From: Pseudomonas bananamidigenes
GTDB taxonomy: Bacteria; Pseudomonadota; Gammaproteobacteria; Pseudomonadales; Pseudomonadaceae
Reading direction: 5' to 3'
Length of the DNA stretch: 64,000 nt
Assembly: GCF_001679645.1 (NCBI RefSeq)
Contig: NZ_LRUN01000053.1
Coordinates: forward strand, 1-64,000
In this document: positions 9,589 to 17,853 of the stretch, one piece after another
Numbering within the stretch: position 1 is the first letter of the stretch
How the letters are laid out: the number at the start of each line of letters is the position of its first letter
The notes under the pieces: generated by a model
The model's database searches: none
What the model saw: the letters and a program-made list of their open reading frames with translations, nothing else
Told to the model about the DNA's origin: nothing
Translations under genes and position numbers: made by a program

Positions 9589-9653
9589 TATTGGGCGGTG
9601 CAGCTTACTTGGGTAGGTGCGAAATCCCGCCCTGTGTTGCGTGTCTCACAGAC

Positions 9654-10217
9654 TCAGATCTTGCCGACCAGGTCCAGGGACGGAGCCAGAGTGGCCTCGC
9701 CTTCTTTCCACTTGGCCGGGCAGACTTCACCTGGGTGAGCGGCGACGTACTGAGCAGCCTTGATCTTGCGCAGCAGCTCGGAAGCGTCACGGCCGACGCC
9801 GCCATCGTTCAGTTCAACGATTTTGATCTGGCCTTCAGGGTTGATCACGAAGGTGCCACGGTCGGCCAGACCTGCTTCCTCGATCAGCACGTCGAAGTTG
9901 CGGGAGATGACATGAGTCGGGTCACCGATCATGGTGTATTCGATTTTGCCGATGGCTGGCGAGGTGTTGTGCCAGGCAGCGTGGGCAAAGTGGGTGTCGG
10001 TGGAAACGCTGTAGATTTCTACGCCCAGTTTCTTGAACTCAGCGTAGTTGTCGGCCAGGTCTTCCAGCTCGGTCGGGCAAACGAAGGTGAAGTCGGCCGG
10101 GTAGAAGAACACTACGGACCATTTGCCTTTCAGGTCAGCGTCCGAGACTTGTACGAAGTCGCCGTTTTTGAACGCGGTCGCTTTGAACGGTTTTACTTGG
10201 CTGTTGATGATAGGCAT
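9654..10217 (-). CDS. ahpC: Alkyl hydroperoxide reductase subunit C (2-Cys peroxiredoxin)
   Basis: This 187-residue typical 2-Cys peroxiredoxin reduces H2O2 and organic peroxides with electrons from AhpF. The peroxidatic Cys lies in FVCPTELEDL (about residue 47) and the resolving Cys in EVCPAKW (about residue 166). The GGVGRD and YF-type C-terminal features suit the AhpC subgroup. The promoter should lie in 10218-10353, where an imperfect OxyR-like palindrome is visible. Confidence 0.97.
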   Translation of the reverse strand: MPIINSQVKPFKATAFKNGDFVQVSDADLKGKWSVVFFYPADFTFVCPTELEDLADNYAEFKKLGVEIYSVSTDTHFAHAAWHNTSPAIGKIEYTMIGDPTHVISRNFDVLIEEAGLADRGTFVINPEGQIKIVELNDGGVGRDASELLRKIKAAQYVAAHPGEVCPAKWKEGEATLAPSLDLVGKI

Positions 10218-10317
10218 TGATGACTCTCCGTCAGGGTTGTGAATTCGATGGGTGAATCCTACCTACTCACTCGACGGATGGCTCATTGGCAAACCTGATG
10301 CTGCTGATTTGTTTTCG

Positions 10318-10340
10318 CTATTAGCTGACTGTATTAATAG
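10318..10340 (-). promoter_or_regulatory. Candidate operator upstream of ahpC
   Basis: The inverted repeat CTATTA (10318-10323) / TAATAG (10335-10340) lies about 100 bp upstream of ahpC. CTAT/ATAG arms are the building blocks of OxyR sites, but only two of the four expected quarter-sites are clear. The assignment is weak. Confidence 0.3.
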
Positions 10341-10353
10341 AAGAAAACGATAT

Positions 10354-11292
10354 CTACGACGACAACGGCTTATCCGTAATCCGGGCCATCCCGTGAAAAG
10401 GGCTTGCTTCAACATAGCGCATGGCGGACTTCATATCCTTCCAGCCCACATAACTCATCAGCGATTTGAGATCCCAGCCACTTTGATGGGCCCAGGTGGC
10501 AAAGCCACGCCGCAACGAGTGACTGGTGTAGCGCTCGGCGCAGATCCCTGCGCGCTCAAGGGCCTGACGCAACAGCGGAATCACACTGTTGGCGTGCAAC
10601 CCCTCCCCGCTCAGATTTCCCCAACGGTCGACAGCGCGAAACACCGGGCCGCGCACCAGCGCCGCTTCGGTGATCCATTCGATATACGCCTGCACCGGAC
10701 ATAACTTCAACAGAGCCGGGGCCTGATAGGTCTGACCCAGGTTTTCCCGGTCGCCTTTGCTGCGCGGCAAGTAAAGGGTGATGCCGCTGCCGGCGTGGGC
10801 CTGGACGTGCTCGATCTGCACCCGACACAGCTCATCACTACGAAACCCACGCCAGAAACCCAAAAGAATCAACGCTCGGTCACGGCAGGCTCGTAGCAGC
10901 AACGGCCGATCCTGTTTTTCCCGGGCCTCTTTCATTTCCTGCTCAAGCCAGGCAACGGTCTGCTCAAGATCTTGCAACTGTAACGGCTCGGCTTGTTTTT
11001 CCTGCACGGGATGCAACGCGCGAATGCCCTTGAACACCTTGCGCACCACCGGCGTCTTGGTCGGATCGACGAACCCCTGGCTGTTGTGCCACTGCGCCAG
11101 CGCCGACAGACGCAGCTTCAGTGTATTGACCGACAGCACGCCCGCATGAGCCACCAGATAGCGCGCAACACTGTCCGCCGTCGCGGGCAGAAACCCGCCC
11201 CATACCGTCTCGAAATGCTCAATGGCTGCACGATAGCTGCGGCGGGTGTTGTCACGGGTGGCGGCTTGCAGATAGCGATCCAGATCGCTCAT
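10354..11292 (-). CDS. Tyrosine recombinase, TnpS-like
   Basis: This 312-residue site-specific recombinase has an N-terminal SAM-like core-binding domain (residues 1-110). The catalytic domain carries the active-site set: Arg in FWRGFRSDEL, HSLRRG (His and second Arg), Trp in SYVGWKDM and the presumed nucleophile Tyr in SAMRYVEAS. The start at ATG 11292 gives MSDLDRY. The reading frame stays open far upstream, but there it only mirrors the opposite-strand gene. It is divergent from a KfrA-like coiled-coil gene, the layout of tnpS/tnpT, the cointegrate-resolution genes of Tn4651. No transposase is adjacent. A chromosomal Xer-type role is the alternative. Confidence 0.82.
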   Translation of the reverse strand: MSDLDRYLQAATRDNTRRSYRAAIEHFETVWGGFLPATADSVARYLVAHAGVLSVNTLKLRLSALAQWHNSQGFVDPTKTPVVRKVFKGIRALHPVQEKQAEPLQLQDLEQTVAWLEQEMKEAREKQDRPLLLRACRDRALILLGFWRGFRSDELCRVQIEHVQAHAGSGITLYLPRSKGDRENLGQTYQAPALLKLCPVQAYIEWITEAALVRGPVFRAVDRWGNLSGEGLHANSVIPLLRQALERAGICAERYTSHSLRRGFATWAHQSGWDLKSLMSYVGWKDMKSAMRYVEASPFHGMARITDKPLSS

Positions 11293-11412
11293 GGGCAGGT
11301 CTCTCGCAGATGTACTGATTGCAGGATTGGAAAGCGCATTCTGGTGTTTCACACGGGGTAATACCAGTATATCCCGCCCGTTTATCTTGAAACATTTCAC
11401 ATTATTTCCAGC

Positions 11413-11452
11413 GTGGTACACTGCGTACTTTAGTGGCATGTACCACAGTACG
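11413..11452. repeat. Two interleaved inverted repeats in the recombinase/KfrA-like intergenic region
   Basis: GTGGTACA (11413-11420) pairs with TGTACCAC (11439-11446), and CGTACT (11424-11429) pairs with AGTACG (11447-11452). The two palindromes interleave 18 bp upstream of the KfrA-like start, between the divergent genes. They could be the binding site of the KfrA-like protein, a recombination core, or both. Confidence 0.6.
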
Positions 11453-11469
11453 TAATCGAAGGAGTCAAT

Positions 11470-12474
11470 ATGGCCCGTGGCGGCGTCAACAAAGCCGTAG
11501 TGCAGATCGCGCGTGCAGCGATCCTCGCCCGTGGCGAACACCCAAGCATCGACGCAGTACGCATCGAACTGGGCAACACCGGATCGAAAACCACCATCCA
11601 CCGCTATCTGAAAGAGCTGGACGACGGCAGCGGTCCCGCCGAAACAGTCTCGGAACCGATTGACGATGAACTTACCGCTCTCGTTTCCCGTCTCGCGCAA
11701 CGCCTCAAAGAGCAGGCACAGGAACCCATCGACCGGGCGCGCGAGCAATTCGAGGAACAACGCCAGGCTCTGGAAGGCGAATTGAGCGAGACCCGCCAGT
11801 CCCTCAGCCAACTGGAACATCAGCACGAAATTCAGGGGGCATCCCTGGCGCGGGAATCCGAAGCCTTGAGCAATACCCGCTCGATGCTCCAGACCGAGCA
11901 GACCCGCAATGCCGGCCTGAACCAGGCGCTGGCTGACTTTGAATTGCGTTTGCAGGACAAGGACGAACAGATCCGCTCGCTGGAAGAAAAACACCTGCAC
12001 GCACGTGACGCGCTGGAGCACTACCGCAATGCGATCAAGGAGCAGCGCGAGCAGGAACAGAGCCGTCACGAAGCCCAGGTTCAGCAACTGCAGATGGAGT
12101 TGCGCCAGGCGCAGCAAAGTGCGCTGGTGCGCCAGGACGAAATCACTCAACTACACCGTGACAACGAGCGCCTGCTGACCGAAAACCGCGGCACGATTCG
12201 TGAACTGAGCCTGCTGCAGGATCAGCTCAAGCACAATCATCAACGCCAGGATCAGTTACTGGAGCAAGTGCGAAGCGTTGAGAGTGAGCGCACGCTTCTT
12301 CAAGAGCGCCTGCGCGTGGCGCTGCTTGACAGCCAGACACTCAAGCAGAGCGTCGACGAGCAGAAACAGCTCAACCAGTCACTGAACACGCAACTGACCG
12401 AGAACCAGGAGAAGTTGCGCCTGGCGGCTGCCGTCAAGGCAGCGCCAGACGCGACGGCATCAAAGGACGTTTAA
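11470..12474 (+). CDS. KfrA-type DNA-binding coiled-coil protein, TnpT-like
   Basis: This 334-residue protein has an N-terminal KfrA-type DNA-binding region (about residues 1-110, with GNTGSKTTIHRYLKEL as the likely recognition helix) followed by a coiled coil running almost to the C-terminus, rich in Glu, Gln, Leu and Arg. KfrA proteins are autoregulated plasmid proteins. TnpT of Tn4651, which aids TnpS-mediated cointegrate resolution, has the same size and architecture. The ribosome site GAAGGAG lies just upstream of ATG 11470. Its stop overlaps the stop of the convergent gor gene by a few bases, so no terminator space exists. Confidence 0.8.
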   Translation: MARGGVNKAVVQIARAAILARGEHPSIDAVRIELGNTGSKTTIHRYLKELDDGSGPAETVSEPIDDELTALVSRLAQRLKEQAQEPIDRAREQFEEQRQALEGELSETRQSLSQLEHQHEIQGASLARESEALSNTRSMLQTEQTRNAGLNQALADFELRLQDKDEQIRSLEEKHLHARDALEHYRNAIKEQREQEQSRHEAQVQQLQMELRQAQQSALVRQDEITQLHRDNERLLTENRGTIRELSLLQDQLKHNHQRQDQLLEQVRSVESERTLLQERLRVALLDSQTLKQSVDEQKQLNQSLNTQLTENQEKLRLAAAVKAAPDATASKDV

Positions 12475-13829
12475 GCGCCAACCGGCGTACGCATGGTGAC
12501 AAACTCTTCGGCCGCCGTCGGGTGCACCCCGATGGTGTCGTCGAAGTCACGCTTGGTCGCGCCGGCCTTCAGCGCAATCGCCAGCCCCTGCACGATCTCA
12601 CCGGCTTCCGGCCCGACCATGTGGCAGCCCAGCACCTTGTCAGTCTTGCCATCGACCACCAGTTTCATCAGCGTGCGCTCCTGGCAGTCCGTCAGGGTCA
12701 GCTTCATCGGACGGAAGCGGCTTTCGTAAATCACCACCTCATGCCCGTCTGCCCGCGCCTCCTCTTCCGTCAGGCCGACGGTGCCGATGTTCGGCTGGCT
12801 GAATACCGCTGTCGGGATCATCTTGTAATCCACCGGGCGGTACTGCTCCGGCCTGAACAGACGTCGCGCTACTGCCATGCCTTCGGCCAGCGCCACGGGC
12901 GTCAATTGAACGCGACCGATGACATCACCCAACGCCAGAATCGACGGCTCGGTGGTCTGGTACAGCTCATCGACCTTGATAAAGCCCTTGTCATCCAGTG
13001 TGACGCCAGTATTTTCCAGCCCCAGATTGTCCAGCATCGGACGTCGTCCGGTGGCATAGAACACGCAATCGACCTCGAGCTGGCGGCCATCTTTCAGGGT
13101 TGCCCGCAGGCTGCCATCCGCCTGCTTGTCGATTCGCTCGATGTCCGCGTTGAACTGAAGGTTCATGCCACGCTTGGTCAGCTCTTCCTGAAGGTGCTTG
13201 CGCACCGAACCGTCGAAGCCACGCAGGAACAGATCGCCGCGATACAGCAATGTGGTTTCGGCACCCAGCCCATGGAAGATTCCGGCGAATTCAACGGCGA
13301 TGTATCCGCCACCCACGACCAGAACACGCTTGGGCAACTCTTCAAGGAAAAACGCCTGATTGGAGCTGATCGCATGTTCATGCCCCGAAATCTCCGGAAT
13401 CTGCGGCCAGCCGCCCGTGGCGATCAGAATGTTTTTCGCGGTGTAGCGCTCGCCGCCGACCTCCACTTCATGGGGGCCCACGATCTTTGCGTGCGCTTCG
13501 TGCAGGGTCACGCCACTGTTGACCAGCAGATTGCGATAAATGCCGTTCAGGCGATTGATCTCGCGATCCTTGTTGGCGATCAGGGTCGCCCAGTCGAAGT
13601 CCGCTTCACCCAGGTTCCAGCCGAAACCCGAGGACTGTTCAAAGTCTTCGGCGAAATGCGCGCCGTACACCAACAGTTTTTTCGGCACGCAGCCGACGTT
13701 GACGCAAGTGCCGCCGAGATAACGACTCTCGGCCACCGCCACTCTGGCGCCGAAACCAGCCGCGAATCGTGCAGCGCGAACACCGCCGGAACCGGCACCA
13801 ATCACATAAAGGTCAAAATCGTAGGCCAT
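12471..13829 (-). CDS. gor: Glutathione-disulfide reductase
   Basis: This NADPH-dependent flavoenzyme regenerates glutathione. The 452-residue protein has the FAD-binding GAGSGG near the N-terminus, the redox disulfide motif GGTCVNVGCVPKK (about residue 42), an NADPH site GGGYIAVEFA, a second FAD motif ALGDV and the C-terminal active-site HPTAAEEF. It lies downstream of galU in the same direction with a terminator between them. Confidence 0.96.
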   Translation of the reverse strand: MAYDFDLYVIGAGSGGVRAARFAAGFGARVAVAESRYLGGTCVNVGCVPKKLLVYGAHFAEDFEQSSGFGWNLGEADFDWATLIANKDREINRLNGIYRNLLVNSGVTLHEAHAKIVGPHEVEVGGERYTAKNILIATGGWPQIPEISGHEHAISSNQAFFLEELPKRVLVVGGGYIAVEFAGIFHGLGAETTLLYRGDLFLRGFDGSVRKHLQEELTKRGMNLQFNADIERIDKQADGSLRATLKDGRQLEVDCVFYATGRRPMLDNLGLENTGVTLDDKGFIKVDELYQTTEPSILALGDVIGRVQLTPVALAEGMAVARRLFRPEQYRPVDYKMIPTAVFSQPNIGTVGLTEEEARADGHEVVIYESRFRPMKLTLTDCQERTLMKLVVDGKTDKVLGCHMVGPEAGEIVQGLAIALKAGATKRDFDDTIGVHPTAAEEFVTMRTPVGA

Positions 13830-13910
13830 TTCTTTCTCCTCGGCAGGCGATCAGCATACGCGCCGTCGCCCGTTGGGCAAGCACTCCTGCCGATATAGGG
13901 GCGGAAAATG

Positions 13911-13934
13911 AAAAAGCCACCCGAAGGTGGCTTT
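13911..13934 (-). terminator. Intrinsic terminator after galU
   Basis: AAAGCCACC (13913-13921) pairs with GGTGGCTTT (13926-13934) around CGAA, and a T run follows on the minus strand. It separates galU from gor. Confidence 0.85.
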
Positions 13935-13958
13935 CTCGTACAGGCAGATCAGGCGCTA

Positions 13959-14798
13959 TCAGTAGGCCTTGCCGGTCTTGTAGAAGTTTTCGAAGCAGAA
14001 GTTGGTGGCCTCGATGTAACCCTCGGCACCACCGCAGTCGAAACGCTTGCCCTTGAACTTGTATGCCATTACGCAGCCGTTCTGAGCCTGTTTCATCAGA
14101 GCGTCGGTGATCTGGATCTCACCGCCCTTGCCTGGCTCGGTCTGCTCGATCAGGTCGAAGATGTCCGGAGTCAGGATGTAACGACCGATGATCGCCAGGT
14201 TCGATGGCGCGTCTTCCGGCTTCGGCTTCTCGACCATGCTGTGTACGCGGTAGATGTCATCACGGATCATCTCGCCGGCAATGACGCCGTACTTGCTGGT
14301 TTCTGACGGGTCGACTTCCTGGATGGCAATGATCGAGCAGCGGAACTGCTTGTAAAGTTTGACCATCTGGGTCAGTACGCCGTCGCCTTCAAGGTTGACG
14401 CACAAGTCGTCTGCCAGTACCACGGCAAACGGTTCATCGCCGATCAGCGGACGACCGGTCAGGATCGCGTGACCCAGGCCTTTCATTTCGGTCTGGCGGG
14501 TGTAGGAGAACGAGCACTCGTCCAGCAGTTTGCGGATACCGACCAGGTATTTTTCCTTGTCGGTGCCTTTGATCTGGTTTTCCAGCTCATAGCTGATGTC
14601 GAAGTGGTCCTCCAGAGCACGCTTGCCACGACCAGTGACGATGGAGATTTCGTTCAGGCCGGCATCCAGAGCCTCTTCGACGCCGTACTGGATCAGTGGC
14701 TTGTTTACCACCGGCAGCATTTCCTTGGGCATGGCCTTAGTCGCTGGCAGGAAGCGAGTACCGTAACCGGCTGCTGGGAACAAGCATTTCTTGATCAT
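13959..14798 (-). CDS. galU: UTP-glucose-1-phosphate uridylyltransferase
   Basis: This enzyme makes UDP-glucose for LPS, exopolysaccharide and trehalose. It is 279 residues long, the normal Pseudomonas GalU length. The nucleotidyltransferase signature FPAAGYGTRFLPATKAMPKEM is at the N-terminus (its start is visible at residues 7-27), with VLADDL and the VEKP segment further on. The 247 bp upstream (14799-15045) hold no gene and should carry its promoter, divergent from a small ORF. Confidence 0.97.
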   Translation of the reverse strand: MIKKCLFPAAGYGTRFLPATKAMPKEMLPVVNKPLIQYGVEEALDAGLNEISIVTGRGKRALEDHFDISYELENQIKGTDKEKYLVGIRKLLDECSFSYTRQTEMKGLGHAILTGRPLIGDEPFAVVLADDLCVNLEGDGVLTQMVKLYKQFRCSIIAIQEVDPSETSKYGVIAGEMIRDDIYRVHSMVEKPKPEDAPSNLAIIGRYILTPDIFDLIEQTEPGKGGEIQITDALMKQAQNGCVMAYKFKGKRFDCGGAEGYIEATNFCFENFYKTGKAY

Positions 14799-15045
14799 AT
14801 AAGTCCTTGAAAGGGCTGTGTGTACGAGTTTCGGCGCAGTCTAATCAGGCGGCGTGCACCTTACAATGCCCCGCACTGGCTAACCGATGCCAACATAGAG
14901 AAATAATCTGGCGGATAGTTCCATCGGCGCATTGAGCCTGCGCATTCAGCGTAGCCCAAAGATTCAGGAACACCGCATCGACCCGCGCCCGTTCGCCTGT
15001 TTCCCGTTATCATGACGCCTTTGAACCAGCCAACGAGGCCGCTAG

Positions 15046-15234
15046 ATGTCCGCAGCAAAAATCATCAACGGGTACACCGTCGCCAAGGCGAAAGATGGCC
15101 ACTGGCATATCACCGCCGCCAACGGCGAAGATGTGTCCGGTCCATTGCCCACTGAAGCGATGGCGGTTGAAGTAGCCGCGGTGCTTGAATACACGCCTGC
15201 TGCACCGAAACGTCGCGGCAAGGATCAGGACTGA
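15046..15234 (+). CDS. Small hypothetical protein
   Basis: This is a 62-residue soluble protein without a signal peptide or membrane segment. It has an N-terminal beta-rich part (INGYTVAKAKDGHWHITAAN) and a basic tail (PKRRGKDQD). It has a GAGG ribosome site at 15035-15038 and its own terminator, and its codon use is normal for the region. These points favour a real gene. I do not recognise the family. Confidence 0.65.
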   Translation: MSAAKIINGYTVAKAKDGHWHITAANGEDVSGPLPTEAMAVEVAAVLEYTPAAPKRRGKDQD

Positions 15235-15240
15235 TCGAAC

Positions 15241-15268
15241 GGCCCTGCCGCTGTGCAGGGCTTTTTTT
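15241..15268 (+). terminator. Intrinsic terminator of the small hypothetical gene
   Basis: GCCCTGC (15242-15248) pairs with GCAGGGC (15255-15261), and seven T follow. Confidence 0.9.
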
Positions 15269-15361
15269 CGTCTGCCCGCAAAGACGTGGCCAATCGCTAT
15301 AACCTTTTCACGCCGGCGCTGTCATAGCGTCTATCCCTCTCCTTGCGAAGACAACATCGCC

Positions 15362-15658
15362 ATGAACACCCGCATCCCGTACCGCATGCTGCCAATGATT
15401 GCGCTCCTGGCCCTGGCTGGCTGTGCCACTTCCGAAACGACCTATCTGAACAATGGCGAACAAGGCCTGAGCATCGACTGCTCGGGTGAAGCCAATTCCT
15501 GGGCTGCCTGCTATGAAAAGGCCGATGCTTCCTGCGCCGGCACGGGCTATCGCATCGTCGGCACCGACGGTACGCCCGCACCGAAGGAAAGCGACAAGAC
15601 GCTGGGTGTCGACGTCGGCAACTACAAGAACCGCAGTGTCGTGGTGGTCTGCAAATAG
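15362..15658 (+). CDS. Small putative lipoprotein
   Basis: This 98-residue protein has a type II signal peptide: MNTRIPYRMLPMIALLALAGC, with lipobox LAGC and the lipidated Cys at about residue 21. The mature part is short, with three further cysteines (DCSG, AACYEK, SCAGTGYR) and a C-terminal VVVVCK. The spacing suggests a compact disulfide-bonded domain of the kind common in Pseudomonas outer-membrane lipoproteins. ATG 15362 is preferred over the upstream open frame because only it gives the lipoprotein signal. Confidence 0.78.
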   Translation: MNTRIPYRMLPMIALLALAGCATSETTYLNNGEQGLSIDCSGEANSWAACYEKADASCAGTGYRIVGTDGTPAPKESDKTLGVDVGNYKNRSVVVVCK

Positions 15659-15662
15659 AAAT

Positions 15663-15893
15663 CTACATGTGGATTTCGGCGAACTTGATCCCCAGCCCGC
15701 GAACGACCTCAATCAGTTCGTCCAGCCGGTCGAAGGACTCGACCTCGTCATTTTCGTCCACCAGAAAATAGCTGCGTCCGGCGCTTTTCTTGAAAAACAC
15801 GATCCATTCCCCCGGATTCGCCGGGTTCTGAATCACATGGGTAGCCGCAATCAGTCCCTCTTTATGGCGCTCGCGCACCTGTTCCCGCTTCAT
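15663..15893 (-). CDS. Small hypothetical cytosolic protein
   Basis: This is a 76-residue protein with a basic N-terminus (MKREQVRERHKEG), a beta-rich centre (WIVFFKKSAGRSYFLVDEND) and an acidic helix (RLDELIEVVRGLG). The start at ATG 15893 has GGAGG five bases upstream. The GTG two codons earlier would sit on that ribosome site. It converges with the lipoprotein gene just upstream in coordinates, with only 4 bp between the stops. I do not recognise the family. Confidence 0.65.
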   Translation of the reverse strand: MKREQVRERHKEGLIAATHVIQNPANPGEWIVFFKKSAGRSYFLVDENDEVESFDRLDELIEVVRGLGIKFAEIHM

Positions 15894-15965
15894 GCACACC
15901 TCCGAAAATGAAAATGCCGCCCAGACATGACCTGGACGGCATCGATACTGACAAGTGACAGTTTA

Positions 15966-16322
15966 TCAGCCGGAAATGCACGCCTCGGCAGCATTGCGTA
16001 CATCCCGAGGACGAATCGGCACATTGGACATGCGCTCGTGCAGCTTGATGCTGCTGCCACCCGAGCGATCCTCGATGTCAAACACCGCCGCCGGGCCTGA
16101 CGACAGTTTCCCCGGCACGATCACCCGAACGCCGTCCTTGTGCGGTTCCATTTGCAGGGCGCCGCGACTTTGCGCCAGCTTGTCGGCCAGGCACTGCGCG
16201 TACTCGTGGGGCTTCTTGCCGGAAATGACGTTCATGGTCGGCAACGTTTCATTGATCTCCGAAACACTTGCGCAACCACCCATCGTCAATGCCAACGGCA
16301 CAATGACCACACCCCACTTCAT
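15966..16322 (-). CDS. Putative lipoprotein
   Basis: This 118-residue protein has a lipoprotein signal ending in TMGGC (Cys about residue 17), followed by a mature domain with one Cys pair candidate (AQCLADKL and EACISG) and a basic beta segment. ATG 16322 has AGGAGA upstream and gives the signal. The frame is open further upstream but lacks a ribosome site. No function is known to me. The following stretch 16323-16534 holds no clear gene. Confidence 0.75.
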   Translation of the reverse strand: MKWGVVIVPLALTMGGCASVSEINETLPTMNVISGKKPHEYAQCLADKLAQSRGALQMEPHKDGVRVIVPGKLSSGPAAVFDIEDRSGGSSIKLHERMSNVPIRPRDVRNAAEACISG

Positions 16323-16534
16323 ACGGAATCTCCTATAAAGAGCCTCGGACAGCATGAATGCCATTTTTCTCCAAGGTTCATTGCATTTAACGCACACAGA
16401 ATCGCGAATAACTGTTTTTAATTGTCAAAGCAGCGCCCGACGGCCGGATAATAACCCGTCCGGACTGATAAACTGCCGCCAATTGTCCTTGCTATCGTTT
16501 TGATTTTGTAGAAAAAGCCCTTCTGGAGGCGCCC

Positions 16535-16837
16535 ATGAAATTCATTCACCAGCGCGAGCACCTCAACGAAGATGACATCGTCGTCATCCAGTGCTCGCAA
16601 ACCTGCAACATCCGTCTGATGAACGACGCCAACTTCCGCAGCTTCAAGAACGGCGGTCGTCATACCTACCATGGTGGCGCGTTCGACAAATTCCCGGCCC
16701 GTATCACCGCGCCGAGCACCGGGTTCTGGAACATCACCATCGATACCGTCAGCCGCCGGGCGATCAGTGTGACACGCAAGCCGAACCTGACCCATTCGAT
16801 CAAGATCATCCGCCGCTCCAGCTCGAAACTCAGCTGA
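16535..16837 (+). CDS. DUF1883 family protein
   Basis: This 100-residue basic protein matches the DUF1883 pattern as I recall it: an N-terminal FIHQREHLNEDDIVVIQCSQTCNIRLM beta segment, and a GGRHTYHGGAF-FPARI stretch near the middle that is typical of the family. The C-terminus is Arg/Lys/Ser-rich. GGAGG precedes the ATG. The role is unknown. A second, smaller ORF follows 28 bp later and may be co-transcribed. Confidence 0.75.
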   Translation: MKFIHQREHLNEDDIVVIQCSQTCNIRLMNDANFRSFKNGGRHTYHGGAFDKFPARITAPSTGFWNITIDTVSRRAISVTRKPNLTHSIKIIRRSSSKLS

Positions 16838-16865
16838 ACGCCCCCATCCACACAATCAGGTAAGC

Positions 16866-17042
16866 ATGACCGTGGCCCAAACGACCAAATACGTCATCAA
16901 GTACAAACTCAACGGCGAGCGCCGTTTCGAGTTCGCCCAACTGGAAAACGGCACGCCGGAAGAGGCCAAGGCCGCGCTGGATGCCATTCACGGCCAGAGC
17001 GGCGACGTGATCAGCGACATCAGCGTCAGCAAGGCGCTGTAA
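16866..17042 (+). CDS. Very small hypothetical protein
   Basis: This 58-residue ORF begins MTVAQTTKYVIKYKLNGERRFEF and ends ISVSKAL. An amphipathic helix (PEEAKAALDAIHG) lies between two beta-like stretches, a plausible small alpha/beta fold. It follows the DUF1883 gene by 28 bp and is followed by an Ada-box promoter, so it belongs to the upstream unit. Codon use matches its neighbours. The ribosome site is poor (AGGTAAGC). Confidence 0.55.
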   Translation: MTVAQTTKYVIKYKLNGERRFEFAQLENGTPEEAKAALDAIHGQSGDVISDISVSKAL

Positions 17043-17054
17043 GTCCGGGGTGAC

Positions 17055-17104
17055 AATTCGACCGCAAGCGCCGGAGTGCTCCGGCCTCGCGTGCTGCCTA
17101 GACT
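17055..17104 (+). promoter_or_regulatory. Ada box and -10 hexamer for the oxygenase-alkB operon
   Basis: The 13-bp Ada box AAT-N6-GCAA lies at 17055-17067, followed by CCGGAGTG (17071-17078) and a -10-like TAGACT at 17099-17104. No -35 consensus is present, as expected for an activator-dependent promoter. The same arrangement with the same 44-bp offset recurs before ada. Confidence 0.72.
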
Positions 17105-17134
17105 GATCGCCTGGATGCAAGCCAAGGAATCAGT

Positions 17135-17848
17135 ATGCCGAAGTCACCTGACTCTCCCCTCGATACGCTCGACTGGATCGCACTCGAACAACAACTGGAT
17201 CAAGACGGTTGCGCCATCATCCGTTCGCTGTTGCCCCCGCAAACCTGTGACCGCCTGAGTGCGCTTTACCCGCAGAGCGACCCGTTCCGCTCGCAAGTCA
17301 TCATGGCCCGTCACGGCTTCGGGCGCGGCGAATACAAATATCTGCGCTATCCACTGCCGCCGCTGGTGGAACGCCTGCGCAGTTCGCTTTATCAGCGACT
17401 TGTTCCCTTGGCCAATCGCTGGCACGAGCGGATGGGATTGACAGAGCGGTTTGCGCCGCTGCACAGCGAATTTCTAGCGCGCTGTCACGCCGCCGGTCAA
17501 CTGCGGCCTACCCCGCTCTTGCTGCAATACGGTCCGCAGGACTACAACTGTCTGCATCAGGACCTGTACGGCGAACATGTCTTTCCGCTGCAAGTGGCGA
17601 TACTTCTGTCGGAACCAGGAGAAGATTTCAGCGGTGGTGAATTCGTCCTGACCGAGCAACGCCCCAGAATGCAGTCTCGCCCCATGGTGATGGACCTGAG
17701 AAAGGGCGACGCACTGATCTTCGCAGTCAACCAGCGCCCGGTGAAAGGCGTGCGCGGTGATTATCGCGTCACCCTGCGCCACGGCGTGAGTCGCCTGCAC
17801 AGCGGAAAACGGCATACTCTGGGCATCATCTTTCATGACGCAACCTGA
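17135..17848 (+). CDS. 2-oxoglutarate/Fe(II)-dependent oxygenase in an alkylation-repair operon
   Basis: This 237-residue protein has a double-stranded beta-helix dioxygenase pattern. The iron ligands are His and Asp of CLHQDLYG (about residue 143) and a C-terminal His in TLRHGVSRLHSGKRH, where Arg can bind 2-oxoglutarate. It resembles prolyl-hydroxylase-type oxygenases more than AlkB. It starts 31 bp after a promoter with an Ada box and ends 5 bp before alkB, so it should be induced by methylating agents. The substrate is unknown. Repair of a damaged base or protein hydroxylation are both possible. Confidence 0.8.
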   Translation: MPKSPDSPLDTLDWIALEQQLDQDGCAIIRSLLPPQTCDRLSALYPQSDPFRSQVIMARHGFGRGEYKYLRYPLPPLVERLRSSLYQRLVPLANRWHERMGLTERFAPLHSEFLARCHAAGQLRPTPLLLQYGPQDYNCLHQDLYGEHVFPLQVAILLSEPGEDFSGGEFVLTEQRPRMQSRPMVMDLRKGDALIFAVNQRPVKGVRGDYRVTLRHGVSRLHSGKRHTLGIIFHDAT

Positions 17849-17853
17849 TCATC

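Noticed and set aside
11293..12150. Long upstream extension of the recombinase reading frame
   Set aside because: It runs antisense to the KfrA-like coiled-coil gene. Its composition mirrors that gene, and there is no ribosome site. The recombinase has a natural start at 11292.
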